DNA from: CAYOUV01 sp963790075
GTDB taxonomy: Bacteria > Chloroflexota > Anaerolineae > Anaerolineales > Villigracilaceae
Length of the DNA: 64,000 bases
Assembly: GCA_963790075.1 (NCBI GenBank)
Contig: CAWBNG010000003.1
Span: 806,001 to 870,000, forward strand
Reading direction: 5' to 3'
The position numbers and the translations under genes were made by a program. The notes beneath the pieces are model-generated. The model saw only the letters and a list, made by a program, of their open reading frames with translations. It was not told where the DNA came from and searched no databases. Of the stretch, positions 47,823 through 57,458 are shown piece by piece (within the stretch, counting starts at the first letter, position 1; each line of letters begins with the position of its first letter).

Positions 47823-48317
47823 CTACGTGATATTCCGTGCTTCTGCCCATAAAGTCAGTTGCTTGCGCAGAGCAGCCGTTAATTGCGAATTGTTCAAGGT
47901 TTTGGTTTCAAGGTCTGCCACCTGATCAATTGCTTGAAGCAGGCTTTCCCTGGTAAGTTGCATTACCAAGACGACTTTTCTTTGCAATGCTAGAGCGTGG
48001 GCAAGTTGATATTGATGGTCATTATGACTTTCACCATATTGTCGTCGTCGCGGTGCAATAATTAGAGGTTTTCCGATTTGGAATACTTGGATTATGGTTC
48101 CTGCGCCAGCATGTGCAATAACAACACGAGCTTCTATCATTATGCTCTCGATTTCACGACTTGTCGCCCACTGAAAACTTTGTGCAGAAATGGGAATGTA
48201 AGGTGAACTACCTCGTTGAATAATTACCTTTTCGCTAGATATGGTTGCATATTCATCTGCAGCTTTTATTAAACGGTCAAAACCTTTTATATGGGTCCCT
48301 ACGGTAACAAAGATCAT
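47823..48317 (-). CDS. Alg13-like glycosyltransferase subunit (GT28 C-terminal)
   Basis: About 164 residues from ATG 48317. MIFVTVGTHIKGFDRLIKAAD is the signature start; then VIIQRGSSPYIP, RVVIAHAGAGTIIQVFQIGK-PLIIAPRRRQYGE and NDHQYQLAHALAL match the UDP-sugar-binding C-terminal half of GT28/Alg13. In bacteria this half functions with a separate Alg14-like membrane half (compare PssE/PssD, EpsF/EpsE). The ATGA overlap with the Alg14-like gene supports a two-subunit enzyme. Confidence 0.88.
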   Translation of the reverse strand: MIFVTVGTHIKGFDRLIKAADEYATISSEKVIIQRGSSPYIPISAQSFQWATSREIESIMIEARVVIAHAGAGTIIQVFQIGKPLIIAPRRRQYGESHNDHQYQLAHALALQRKVVLVMQLTRESLLQAIDQVADLETKTLNNSQLTAALRKQLTLWAEARNIT

Positions 48318-48760
48318 ATTACTGATCCTTTGTATTTGGCCTGAGGGTAACGAACTTGTAACTGTGGCCACTGAACCCAGAACTCATCCACCCACCTATA
48401 TGCAATTCTTCCGGTAACGGAAAGATCCTCTACCCTGCACCAACTTTCGATATAAATCGTTTTCATACCGAAAAGTTTGCCCCAAAAGAAAAACGGTAAT
48501 GCGATGTGAGGGCCCAAACTAATAATCACATCTGGCTTTTCTTGCATAAGGACTTTGATTGCCCAGAAAAAAATCATTAGAAATCTAAAAATGTTTGTAT
48601 CGACCTTTCTTGAAAATATAACAGGAGCAATATTAATTAACTCTTGGTCACTCACGCTGTGTGGGATGACAAAGAAAAAATCATACCCTTCTATTGCATC
48701 TAGAAGCTGCATTGTTTCAGTGAGATGTCCTCCACGGGTGCATATCAAAGCAATCCTCAT
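48314..48760 (-). CDS. Alg14-like membrane-anchored glycosyltransferase subunit
   Basis: About 148 residues from ATG 48760. MRIALICTRGGHLTETMQLLDAI is the Alg14/PssD N-terminal motif, with VISLGPHIALPFFFWGKLFG, KTIYIESWCRVEDLSVTG and YRWVDEFWVQWPQLQ. It recruits the Alg13-like subunit to the membrane and binds the acceptor. Overlaps by ATGA on both sides. Confidence 0.88.
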   Translation of the reverse strand: MRIALICTRGGHLTETMQLLDAIEGYDFFFVIPHSVSDQELINIAPVIFSRKVDTNIFRFLMIFFWAIKVLMQEKPDVIISLGPHIALPFFFWGKLFGMKTIYIESWCRVEDLSVTGRIAYRWVDEFWVQWPQLQVRYPQAKYKGSVI

Positions 48761-49878
48761 TTTACTAACATCTCCTTGTAGAGAGAAAGATAGGAATCCA
48801 CCATTTGATCCCATGAAAACCGTCGAGCGGGTATTTCGTTCCACTTTTTACGCCAGATGCGAATAACTCCCTGTGCAATGGCGTGAGGCGATCCAATAGG
48901 GACTAACACGTGCCTTCCCGAGATCACCTCTGGCAAAGATCCAGCATCCGTAGCGACAACTGGTATATTTAGAGCACATGCCTCGGCAGCAGTCAAACCA
49001 AAGCCTTCGGTGCGTGAAGGAATAACAATACAATCAGCTTCACGTAGAACGTCCGCAAGCTGTTGGCGTGGTTTGGTAGGTAAGATCAGGATATCAGCCT
49101 TTTCGCGTAGTTTTTCCGCTAAACGACAACGATCAATATATTGACGGCGTGGTTGATTAGCTAGTATCAAAACCAATTTTGCGCTTGGAATATGCTGCTG
49201 GATTTCGGGAGCTGCTTCTAAGAGATCGTCCACCCCTTTTGTGATTCCTGGTCGACCAAAATAGAGATAGAGAAATGCATCTTTCGGGATTTTATAGCGA
49301 TTTCGCAAAGAATTGGATCTTTGACCAGGGGTGAAAATAGCATCTACACCCGGGTAAATAACACAACCCTTTTCCGCGTCCATACCATGGGTGATACAAT
49401 CATTCAATGTCGCCTTTGAAATGGAAACAAATCGATCATAGGGTAGATTTACCGTTATTTTCTCAAAAGCGCGATAAGCAATTGCTTTCATAAAATTTGG
49501 TTCCACTTGATGCCAACGAGAACCAAGGACTTCCAGGGCAGTAAAGACGATCGGTCGGGAAGCTTTTCGCGCAGCCAGAAAGGCTGGAACTGCTCCATTA
49601 TAAGGAGCCGTATGAATGATATCGCTCCACCGAGCAGTTCGACTTGATGGCAAGATCCCAAATAAGGTAAAGAAATGACGATCCGCATATGGTGGGACTT
49701 TTACACGTTCAATCTCAACACCATTCACAGTTTCGGTTTGGAGCGTCTGATGTAAACGTGTTGTCACAACTTTCACAAAATGCCCACGACGTACAAGACC
49801 CTCAGCCAAGTTTTGAAAAAGACTCTCCAAACCACCCACATAAGGAAAATAGTATTGTAAAACAAAAAGGATATGCAC
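48757..49878 (-). CDS. GT4-family glycosyltransferase
   Basis: 373 residues in two Rossmann-like halves. MHILFVLQYYFPYVGGLESLFQ starts the N-domain. The C-domain shows YLYFGRPGITKGVDDLLEAAPEI, ILPTKPRQQLADVLREADCIVIPS and the catalytic EGFGLTAAEACALNIPVVATD (two-glutamate motif EX7E). It is a retaining nucleotide-sugar transferase of the cytoplasm. First in the run of glycan genes ordered GT4, Alg14-like, Alg13-like. Confidence 0.92.
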   Translation of the reverse strand: MHILFVLQYYFPYVGGLESLFQNLAEGLVRRGHFVKVVTTRLHQTLQTETVNGVEIERVKVPPYADRHFFTLFGILPSSRTARWSDIIHTAPYNGAVPAFLAARKASRPIVFTALEVLGSRWHQVEPNFMKAIAYRAFEKITVNLPYDRFVSISKATLNDCITHGMDAEKGCVIYPGVDAIFTPGQRSNSLRNRYKIPKDAFLYLYFGRPGITKGVDDLLEAAPEIQQHIPSAKLVLILANQPRRQYIDRCRLAEKLREKADILILPTKPRQQLADVLREADCIVIPSRTEGFGLTAAEACALNIPVVATDAGSLPEVISGRHVLVPIGSPHAIAQGVIRIWRKKWNEIPARRFSWDQMVDSYLSLYKEMLVK

Positions 49879-50044
49879 AATTACCTACCGTTCAAATAGC
49901 TTAGTGAATGGTTATAACTTCCTCGGAAAATTCACACTAATGATGCAAAATTAGGAAATTTTATGGGGCTCTTTCAGGTATAGTCACATTGCGATTCGAT
50001 TAAAAAAGGAAATATTTCGAATATTCTTCTCGGAATTGAGAGAG

Positions 50045-51005
50045 CTATTTATTACCTTGCGACCTTAAAATCTCCAAAAGCAACCCTCTTACGGAATGCA
50101 GCATGAATCCGGTGGAGATGAGGATCATTCCCAGCACCGATAAGAGGACGCAGATGAGGGCATAGCCGACGGCAAGATGCCCGGTAGATATTGAAGCGGT
50201 TCACCACGACAACCCCCCAGGCGACACCGACCAGCAAAAGGGTCACGCCGGGGACGCTGAAAAACATGAGCGGGCGGTACTGACCGGTGAACTTGAGGAT
50301 GCCGTTGAGGACGTCAATGCCATGGCGGACAGGGTTGCGCTTGGCGGGTTCCTCGTAGAGGGCGTGGATGGGGACTTCGACCAGACGCAGTTGTTTTTCG
50401 CGGGCAAGGAACTGCATCTCCGACTCGACCGAAAAGCCCTCGGATTCGAAATCGAGGGCGTTCAACGCCTGGCGGGAAAAGGAGCGGAAGCCGCTCTGGG
50501 AATCGGTGACGTTGAAACCGGAACTGAGATTGGTGACGGCGGTGAGGGCATGCTGCCCAAAGATACGCCAACGGGGGATGCGGCTTTTCACTTGCAGGAA
50601 ACGCGAGCCGATGACGATATCCGCTTCGCCAGCTAGGATCGGGGCGGTCATAGCCGGGATGTCGCTGCAAGAGTGCTGGCTGTCGCCATCCAGGATGATG
50701 ACCGCCAGGTGCTTATCCTTGATTGCCTTCGTCATCCGGCGGATGTAGAAGAACCCGGAGTTCAAGGCGGAGGCTTTACCTCGGTTGGTTTCATGCTGCA
50801 CAAGTTCCGCCCCGGCCTCCCGGGCGATGAGGGCGGTATCATCCTTCGAGCCGTCGTCGACCACGATGACGGTCGCAGCGTACTGGCGCGCCTGGATGAC
50901 CAGGCTGCCGATGAAGCGTTCCTCGTTATAGGCGGGGATGAGGACCACCCTGTGGGCACGCATGGATTTTTCAGTTAGTGGAGACTTTGACTCTTGTGCG
51001 GCCAT
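50045..51005 (-). CDS. GT2 dolichyl-phosphate-mannose-synthase-like protein, C-terminal frameshift
   Basis: About 320 codons. The catalytic domain has VVLIPAYNEERFIGSLVIQA, VIVVDDGSKDDTALIA, ILDGDSQHSCSDIP (DxD-type) and IVIGSRFLQVKSRIP, SGFNVTDSQSGFRSFSRQAL. Two C-terminal helices follow (about 250-310). One extra G near 50186 shifts the end; the corrected frame reads NIYRHLAVGYALICVLLSVLG and stops TAG at 50045. The start ATG 51005 has GGAGCAG before it. It likely charges a polyprenyl phosphate with a sugar. A single slip in a G run looks like a sequencing error. Confidence 0.8.
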
Positions 51006-51322
51006 GAGAATAACTGCTCCTTGTAAGTCATTTTTTATTTTACCCAATAAAAAGAGAATTACCGTTACAAATGCATAGTGGCGGACAGCGGGGGTGTGAA
51101 GATTGCATTTTCCTGGTTCATATAGGTGGTCGAGGTCAACTATCAGGGTAACGTCGTCTTACGTGACTCACTCGCTCTCATCCATATTTCTGACGCGCCT
51201 GCTGGCTTCCTTGGCGGAAGTGGCTCTGATCTACCAGCTCGCCACCTTGCTGCGTCTGCTGAAGGCAGGCCGCCTCAGCTGGGTGGATGGACTATCATGG
51301 GGCAAGACGATATAATCCATTC

Positions 51323-51448
51323 ATGCCCGAAGGGCTACTCGAAACCAAACTCTTTGCCCCGCCGCTGCGGCTCAACCTAGTGTCGCGTACTTCCTTGCTG
51401 GAGAAACTCGACCGTGCCATGGAATCTCTGAAGAAAATGCTCGTGTAA
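51323..51448 (+). pseudogene. Remnant of a MalT-like LuxR regulator
   Basis: 42 codons: MPEGLLETKLFAPPLRLNLV and then SRTSLLEKLDRAMESLKK. This is the characteristic beginning of the large ATP-dependent MalT/LAL regulators, cut off before the Walker A. The rest of the gene is missing. The preceding 51103-51315 stretch has a hydrophobic frame of no clear family. Confidence 0.55.
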
Positions 51449-51474
51449 CCAGACTCACTGCCAATTAAATCCAA

Positions 51475-53229
51475 ATGCCACATATTCGCAAACTTCTCTC
51501 CTTCGTCAAACCCTACTGGAAGCGCAGCCTGCTGGCCTTGTTCCTGCTGACCACGGTGGTCCTGATGGACCTGGCTATTCCGCGCCTGATCGAACGCATC
51601 ATCGACCAGGGCATCACCCCCAGGGACATGGGAGTGGTGGTCGGCACCACGGCCTGGATGCTGGGCATCTCTCTGGTGCAAACCCTCTTTGCGGTCGGCA
51701 ACAATATCCTGTCGGTGCAAGTCGGCGAGGGCGTTGGGCGCGACATGCGTGAAGCGCTCTTCGTCAAGATCCAGTCCTTTTCCTTTGGCAACCTGGACCG
51801 GCACAACACCGGACAGTTGATGGTGCGCATGTCGAGCGACACCAGCGTTTTTCAGCGGCTGGTACAGATCTCGCTGCGGATCGGTACGCGCGCCCCGCTC
51901 CTGATGGTCGGCAGCCTGATCCTGATGTTCAACACCGACACCCACCTGGCGCTGATGATGCTGCCGGTGCTGCTGGTGACCGCCATCGTGATTGTTTTCT
52001 TCGTCTCGAAGATGGAGCCGCTCTTCCGCAGCGTGCAGCAAAAATTGGACTGGCTCAACACCGTCCTGCAGGAAAACATCGCCGGGGTGCAGGTGGTCAA
52101 GGCCTTTGTGCGCGCGGAGCGCGAGGCGGAGCGCTTCGCAGAATCCAATGAGGCCTACACCCAGCACTCGATCCGGGTGATGGAATTCATGTCGACCCTC
52201 TCTCCGATCATGACCATCCTGGTCGACGTCGGGATCGTGACGGTCATCTGGGCTGGCGGGATGCAGTCCATCCGCGGAGAGGTGACAGTCGGGCAAATCG
52301 TAGCCTTTATCAACTACCTGCAAACCACGCTGGGGCCGCTGACCATCATGGTCATGCTGGCCAACATACTGGCAGCTGGCAGCGCCTCGGCCGAACGCAT
52401 CAACCAGGTGCTGGAGACCACGCCTGAGGTCCAGGATGCACCGCATCCGCTCCAGCTTCCGGAACGAACCGAACCGCGCATCGTCTTCGAGCAGGTCGGC
52501 TTCCACTACAACGGCGCCAGCGGCCGGCCGGTACTGCAAGGCGTCGACCTGGTGGCTGAGCCCGGCCAGACCATCGCCATCCTGGGCGCGACCGGCTCGG
52601 GCAAGTCATCGCTGATCAACCTGATCCCGCGCTTCTACGACGTTTCGGCTGGACGGGTGCTGCTGAACGGGGTCGACATCCGCCAGGTCCCGCAGGACGA
52701 ACTGCTGGCCCAGGTCGGCATCGTGCCGCAGGAGACAGTCCTGTTCTCGGGTACGGTGCGCGATAATATTCGCTACGGCCGCCCACAGGCCAGCGACGAG
52801 GAAGTGGTAGCCGCAGCCAAAGCGGCCCAGGCGCACAAATTTATCCTCAAGCTGCCGGACGGGTACGACACCCACATCGAGGAACGCGGCGTCAACCTGT
52901 CAGGCGGACAGAAGCAGCGCATTGCCATCGCCCGTGCCCTGCTGGTGCGCCCGGCGATCCTGATCCTGGACGACAGCACCAGTTCGGTAGACGTGGCGAC
53001 TGAGACAAAAATCCAGGAAGCCCTGAAGGTGTACATGCACGGCCGGACCAGTTTCGTGGTAGCGCAGCGTATCAGCACCGTGCTCAAAGCTGACAAGATC
53101 CTCGTCATCGACCAGGGCCGCATCGCCGCCGAAGGAACCCACAGCCAATTGATGCATTCCAGCCCGATCTACCAGGAAATCTATGCCTCACAACTGGGCG
53201 ACGGGCTCAAACTGGAAGAAGCGCAGTAG
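51475..53229 (+). CDS. Heterodimeric ABC exporter subunit A (degenerate ATP site)
   Basis: 584 residues: six helices (about 20-300) and an ATPase domain. Walker A starts GATGSGKSS at Gly371, signature LSGGQKQR is canonical, and Walker B reads LILDDSTSSVD with Asp500 in place of the catalytic Glu. The same substitution marks the non-catalytic subunit of BmrCD/TM287-288-type exporters. The partner gene starts one base after the stop, giving a matched pair. The substrates of such exporters are lipids, peptides or drugs. Confidence 0.93.
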   Translation: MPHIRKLLSFVKPYWKRSLLALFLLTTVVLMDLAIPRLIERIIDQGITPRDMGVVVGTTAWMLGISLVQTLFAVGNNILSVQVGEGVGRDMREALFVKIQSFSFGNLDRHNTGQLMVRMSSDTSVFQRLVQISLRIGTRAPLLMVGSLILMFNTDTHLALMMLPVLLVTAIVIVFFVSKMEPLFRSVQQKLDWLNTVLQENIAGVQVVKAFVRAEREAERFAESNEAYTQHSIRVMEFMSTLSPIMTILVDVGIVTVIWAGGMQSIRGEVTVGQIVAFINYLQTTLGPLTIMVMLANILAAGSASAERINQVLETTPEVQDAPHPLQLPERTEPRIVFEQVGFHYNGASGRPVLQGVDLVAEPGQTIAILGATGSGKSSLINLIPRFYDVSAGRVLLNGVDIRQVPQDELLAQVGIVPQETVLFSGTVRDNIRYGRPQASDEEVVAAAKAAQAHKFILKLPDGYDTHIEERGVNLSGGQKQRIAIARALLVRPAILILDDSTSSVDVATETKIQEALKVYMHGRTSFVVAQRISTVLKADKILVIDQGRIAAEGTHSQLMHSSPIYQEIYASQLGDGLKLEEAQ

Positions 53230-55068
53230 ATGACCGACCAATCCAAAGCTTCCCCGCAGGATAATCTCAAGACCATGCGCGCCGCAATGGGACGCGGCCC
53301 TATGCGCCCCGGCACGATCGAAAAGGCGCGTGACCCGCGCGGGGCGCTGCTGCGGCTGGCGCTTTACCTGCGCTCCTACCGGGTTCCGCTGATCCTGGTC
53401 CTGGTCTTCGTGCTGATCTACACCGTGTTGGGACTGTTCGAGCCGTACCTGATCGGGGTGGCGATCGACCGCTTCATTTCCACCGAGCAGGCCCAGGGCC
53501 TGGTGCGCATCGCGTTGATCCTGCTGCTGATCTACCTGCTGGACAACGGGTTCCAGGCCATCTCGAGCTGGATCATGGCACGCATTTCGCAGGACGCGCT
53601 CAGGCAGGTTCGCCGCGACCTGTTCGGGCACCTGCAAAGCCTGTCGATCCAGTTCTTCGACCAGCACACGGCCGGGGAGTTGATGAGCCGCCTGACCAAC
53701 GACATCGACGCCATCAACCAGACCGTCTCTCAAAATATAGTCTCGCTGGTGGCCAGCACGCTCTCGATGATCGGCATCCTGATCGCCATGTTCGTGCTGA
53801 ACGCCTGGCTGGCATTGGCGTCCCTGGTCGTGGTGCCGATCATGGTCTGGTTCGCAGATTTCGTGGCGCGCTATACCCGCAAGGGCTTCCGTAACCTGCA
53901 GCTACAGCTGGGCGGGCTCAACAGCGTCATGGAGGAAGCCATCAGCGGGCAAAAGGTGGTCAAGGCTTTCCGACGCAGCGACTCGGCCATCGTCGAATTC
54001 CGCCGCCACAACCAGCTGGTCTACCAGGCCGGAATCTACGCCAACAGCTACGCCCTGCTGCTGATGCCGCTGACCAACGTGCTGGGCAACCTGTTCGTGA
54101 TCGTGCTGGTCGGGTTGGGCGGCTACCTGGCGCTGCAGGGATTGGCCACCATCGGCATCATCGCCACCTTCATCGCCTACGGGCGCAACTTCATCCAGCC
54201 GCTGCGCCAACTGGCCAACATGTACAACTCGATCCAGGCTGCGCTGGCCGGGGCAGAACGCGTCTTCGAGATCATCGATACGCCGATGGAAATCGACGAA
54301 GCGCCGGACGCCGTCCCGCTCGAGCACGTGCGCGGCGAGGTGCGCTTCGAAGAGGTGCGCTTCGGCTACCTGCCGGATACGCCGGTCATCAAAAATATGT
54401 CACTGGAAGCCAGGGCCGGGCAAACCGTGGCACTGGTCGGGCCGACCGGGGCGGGCAAGACCACCCTGATCAACCTGCTGATGCGCTTCTACGAAGTGGA
54501 CAGTGGACGCATCACCATCGACGGGCACGACCTGCGCCAGCTCAAGAAGGCCGACCTGCGCCGCCAGTTGGGACTGGTGCTGCAGGACACTTTCCTGTTC
54601 TCCGATACGGTCATGGAGAACATCCGCTACGGGCGGCTGGAAGCCACTGACGAAGAGGTGATCCAGGCCGCACAGCTGGCTGGCGCGGACAGCTTCATCC
54701 GCCAGCTGCCGCAGGGCTACCAGACGAAACTGTCGGAACGGGCCAGCAATCTGAGCCAGGGACAGCGCCAGATGCTGTCAATCGCCCGCGCCGTGCTGGC
54801 CGACCCCGGCATCCTGATCCTGGACGAGGCTACCAGCAGCGTCGACACGCGCACGGAAGCCCACATCCAGCAAGCCCTGCTGCGCCTGATGCGGGGCCGC
54901 ACCAGTTTCGTCATCGCCCACCGCCTGAGCACCATTCGCGACGCGGACCAGGTCATCGTCGTCAACGACGGCCAGATCGTCGAGCAGGGCAGCCACCAGG
55001 CGCTGCTGGACGCCAAAGGTTTCTATTACGATCTATATGTCAGCCAGTTCAAGGGGATTGCGATTTAA
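53230..55068 (+). CDS. Heterodimeric ABC exporter subunit B (catalytic ATP site)
   Basis: 612 residues. Two-part structure as subunit A, with a slightly longer N-terminus. Walker A GPTGAGKTT, Walker B LILDEATSSVD with Glu533 intact, switch His in FVIAHRLSTI. The signature is LSQGQRQM, which departs from LSGGQ. Thus the complete ATP site forms from Walker motifs of B and the signature of A, the usual asymmetric arrangement. The coding frame abuts gene A directly. Confidence 0.93.
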   Translation: MTDQSKASPQDNLKTMRAAMGRGPMRPGTIEKARDPRGALLRLALYLRSYRVPLILVLVFVLIYTVLGLFEPYLIGVAIDRFISTEQAQGLVRIALILLLIYLLDNGFQAISSWIMARISQDALRQVRRDLFGHLQSLSIQFFDQHTAGELMSRLTNDIDAINQTVSQNIVSLVASTLSMIGILIAMFVLNAWLALASLVVVPIMVWFADFVARYTRKGFRNLQLQLGGLNSVMEEAISGQKVVKAFRRSDSAIVEFRRHNQLVYQAGIYANSYALLLMPLTNVLGNLFVIVLVGLGGYLALQGLATIGIIATFIAYGRNFIQPLRQLANMYNSIQAALAGAERVFEIIDTPMEIDEAPDAVPLEHVRGEVRFEEVRFGYLPDTPVIKNMSLEARAGQTVALVGPTGAGKTTLINLLMRFYEVDSGRITIDGHDLRQLKKADLRRQLGLVLQDTFLFSDTVMENIRYGRLEATDEEVIQAAQLAGADSFIRQLPQGYQTKLSERASNLSQGQRQMLSIARAVLADPGILILDEATSSVDTRTEAHIQQALLRLMRGRTSFVIAHRLSTIRDADQVIVVNDGQIVEQGSHQALLDAKGFYYDLYVSQFKGIAI

Positions 55069-55200
55069 ACACTTGCGCACCCAAGAGTGCAGTGAGGACG
55101 GAGTGCAAAGTGCTGGACGAATGTCCAGCCGCTCGCTCTCACGCAGTACCCCATAGGGGCGAAGCGCGTAGCGGTTACGGAGTGCGCATTGTTAGGTGGC
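55069..55200. repeat. attC-like palindromic spacer A
   Basis: Contains GTGCAAAGTGCTGGACGAAT-GTCCAG and ends ATTGTTAGGT (GTTAGGT at 55191-55197, fitting the GTTRRRY integron core). The complement ACCTAAC starts five bases after the stop of the next gene on the minus strand. A left arm (CACTTGCGCACCC) partly mirrors the right arm (GGAGTGCGCATTG). Similar segments recur at 55855 and 56755. Confidence 0.4.
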
Positions 55201-55202
55201 CT

Positions 55203-55769
55203 TTATTCCTCCAGCACAAATCTAAACAATAGCGCATGAATGAGTACCGAAACGGCAACAGTGGCAATCCACCAGATAATCGGATTAGATAATCCATTTG
55301 CGGTTACAAAGTAAGCCGCATAAATGGAAATGGCAAATTGGAGACTTGCCATAACCAGACCAGGATTCCATTCTTTGCGCCGCACACCTTGAAAAATGTG
55401 TGTAAGACAATTGATAACGCTAAACACAATAATAAACAGACCAAATCCAATGTTGACAAGCGCTAGAACACCAAAAACAGTAAAGGCTACCCACACTAAT
55501 AGGATATTTATCCAAAAGACCTTTGTATCAGTCAGTGTTTCTTCATCTTCTGGCAAATTGTTAATAACATGATTGATGTAATTTTTGAATCCGCCTGGCC
55601 AAAGATGCTCTTCAGTTTGATGGAACAGGTAAAGAGGAATATTTATCAATGCCCAAAAGAGCGCCTGAGTCGGTTTAAAGAGCCAAAACAACCCAATCGT
55701 AGCTGCTATTCCAAGAACAGGGGCAATCTTCGCCCAATTCTGATTTTTCGACCATTGTTGGATTATCAT
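55203..55769 (-). CDS. HXXEE-domain membrane protein
   Basis: About 188 residues from ATG 55769. HQTEEHLWPGGFKNYINHVI (near residue 48) contains the HxxEE metal-binding-type motif that names the family, between predicted helices. Four to five more helices follow (FWINILLVWVAFTVFGVLAL, FIIVFSVINCLTHIFQGV). The family's function is not known; members are common in mobile cassettes. The attC-like spacers on both sides support that setting. Confidence 0.75.
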   Translation of the reverse strand: MIIQQWSKNQNWAKIAPVLGIAATIGLFWLFKPTQALFWALINIPLYLFHQTEEHLWPGGFKNYINHVINNLPEDEETLTDTKVFWINILLVWVAFTVFGVLALVNIGFGLFIIVFSVINCLTHIFQGVRRKEWNPGLVMASLQFAISIYAAYFVTANGLSNPIIWWIATVAVSVLIHALLFRFVLEE

Positions 55770-55854
55770 TTTTCTCCAAATCACCGTTAGTGAAGCCACC
55801 AAACGGTGTGCGACATCATCCTGCCGCAGGTCCCCGGTAGGGGGTAAAGGACAT

Positions 55855-55965
55855 CGTCCCTCCAGGGAGTGGGGTCGACAGGCGCTGCTTGCGCACCATT
55901 CGTCCAGCTTGACTGGATCCGAAAGGTGAAGCGCGTACGGTGTGCGGGGAGCGTGTGTTCGGCGG
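55855..55965. repeat. attC-like palindromic spacer B (divergent)
   Basis: GAAGCGCGTACGGTGTGCGGGGAGC-GTGTGTTCGGC parallels the right end of spacer A, but the core has GTTCGGC. An inverted fragment of CTGGACGAATG lies to its left. More decayed than A and C. Confidence 0.3.
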
Positions 55966-56059
55966 GATATTATTATAGAAGGCAATCTCCTTACCAATAT
56001 ATTACCAAAAGCCTGTTAAATCTGCCGATCTTATTTTAAATAGCGAAATCGAACTGACA

Positions 56060-56569
56060 TTATTTTATGACCGTGAAATAAAATACCGAACTAAATCCCA
56101 CGAAAAATAACAGCCAGATCCTTGCGCTGGCCATGAATCGTTTCCATTCTTCTTTGTTGAAGGTCAGGATTTTAACCACGGATTTGAGGTTGTTGACCAT
56201 GATCGTCAGCCACAGGCTTAGGAATGCGAAGAATACGACAACGGTCCAGGAAATGAGCGCCCGGACGAATTCCAGCGGCGGGTTCATGACGCTGCTTAGG
56301 CCGGGGATTTTGAAGACCGTAGACCCAAACGCCTTGACGTTATAGCCATTACAAAAGAAGGAATCCATTCCCAGTTTGCTGACGATCAGGTAGTTACAAT
56401 TTGTATAAGGCTTGAAAGTTTGTTTGAGGATCAGGTTGAAAAGGAATACCGCGAGGACAAGCAGGATACCACTGACAAGTAAGGGGCGTTTCCAGACGTA
56501 AAGTAGGCCTGCCCAGATTTTTTTGCCCAGTTTTCGAATGTTTTTCACAAGCTTTGTGTTTTTTGCCAT
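56060..56569 (-). CDS. Membrane protein of unknown family
   Basis: About 169 residues from ATG 56569 (AGGAGTAGAGAC before it). Basic N-terminus (MAKNTKLVKNIRKLGKK), helix at about 26-46, a loop with NCNYLIVSKLGMDSFFCNGY (two Cys), helix at about 84-108, charged KILTFNKEEWKRFMASARIW and a last helix. Not recognised. It lies between attC-like spacers with its neighbours on the same strand. Confidence 0.6.
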   Translation of the reverse strand: MAKNTKLVKNIRKLGKKIWAGLLYVWKRPLLVSGILLVLAVFLFNLILKQTFKPYTNCNYLIVSKLGMDSFFCNGYNVKAFGSTVFKIPGLSSVMNPPLEFVRALISWTVVVFFAFLSLWLTIMVNNLKSVVKILTFNKEEWKRFMASARIWLLFFVGFSSVFYFTVIK

Positions 56570-56754
56570 GTCTCTACTCCTAAAGTGAATTGTGAAATTT
56601 GATCGTCGCAGTGCGTTATTGATCATTCTGAAAGCTCTTACCAATCCAAAAATCTATTTTACTCGCGAAAGCTCTGCTGAACTCATACGCTATACCCGTC
56701 GATATTATTATTAAAGGCTATTAGGAAAGTTATAACCGTTTGGCGCGTTTCCCG

Positions 56755-56802
56755 GGCCCGCGTGCAAAGTGCTGGACGAATGTCCAGTACGCTTTGTTAG
56801 GC
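56755..56802. repeat. attC-like palindromic spacer C
   Basis: GTGCAAAGTGCTGGACGAAT-GTCCAG identical to spacer A, then TACGCTTTGTTAGGC (GTTAGGC at 56796-56802). On the minus strand GCCTAAC-AAAGCG... CTGGAC-ATTC-GTCCAG...CACTTTG folds into a hairpin. The opposite arm lacks a second GTTRRRY core. Confidence 0.4.
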
Positions 56803-56860
56803 AGCTCACAACCAATTGCAGCATGGGGTTGAAACAGACCAGGATTTTCCTTAAGCGCGC

Positions 56861-57373
56861 TCATTCAGGGAATGGTAAGAAGTCGAGGTCGCCCGGCAAC
56901 TCACCATAGCCGGTCAGCAGCGTGGCGGCTTCGCTGCGGTGCTGTGTGGCATGGATGATGACCTCCAGCAGGATGTGCCACACGACACGCTCGCGTATCG
57001 CACCGGGGATGACATAGCGGATCGGGCCGTTCAGCGTTTCCTCGGTCAATCTGTCGAGATACGCCCGCATCTCCTGTTGTTCTATCCTCCAGCGCTCTCG
57101 CAGCACGGCGAGTGTCGGAAAGGCGTCTTCGTGAAGCTCGGTCGCGTCATAGGCTGCCTCGTCTGCCAGAGGTTCTTGGTAATACCCCTGGAGTGTGATC
57201 CGCTGCTGCCAGAGGTTGTCCAGTATGTGGACCATAATGGCGCGCAGCCCTCCGCGCCCATAGGAGGCCGGGGCGGCGTACTGCTCCGGCCTCACCCTAG
57301 CGCAGGCCGCCAGAATGCGCGCATCCGCCCAGTCATTGTAATCATACAAGAGCTTGATTTCATCAATTTTCAT
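56861..57373 (-). CDS. DinB-family protein
   Basis: 170 residues, four-helix bundle. LLYDYNDWADARILAACARV, IMVHILDNLWQQRITLQGYY (His of helix 2) and HILLEVIIHATQHRSEAATL (paired His in helix 4) supply the metal triad of DinB/YfiT proteins. Members include thiol-dependent S-transferases and nuclease-like stress proteins, so activity cannot be named. The ATG at 57373 starts MKIDEIKLLYDYND. It stands immediately downstream of the group II intron. Confidence 0.85.
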   Translation of the reverse strand: MKIDEIKLLYDYNDWADARILAACARVRPEQYAAPASYGRGGLRAIMVHILDNLWQQRITLQGYYQEPLADEAAYDATELHEDAFPTLAVLRERWRIEQQEMRAYLDRLTEETLNGPIRYVIPGAIRERVVWHILLEVIIHATQHRSEAATLLTGYGELPGDLDFLPFPE

Positions 57374-57458
57374 CGTAGTATCTCTATAAGAGGATCAGGA
57401 AATTTAGACACGAAAACGGGCATAATTAAGGTGCAGTTTGTGGAGAGAAAACCATGCC

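Noticed and set aside
51103..51315. 70-codon hydrophobic frame before the MalT remnant
   Set aside because: No ribosome site or family; a second overlapping frame looks equally likely, so it is treated as remnant DNA.
51295..52539. 414-codon minus-strand frame opposite the ABC exporter
   Set aside because: It is antisense to conserved ABC motifs in GC-rich DNA and has no family resemblance; the same holds for long frames at 4492-5400 (-), 62260-63330 (+) and 38689-39411 (+).
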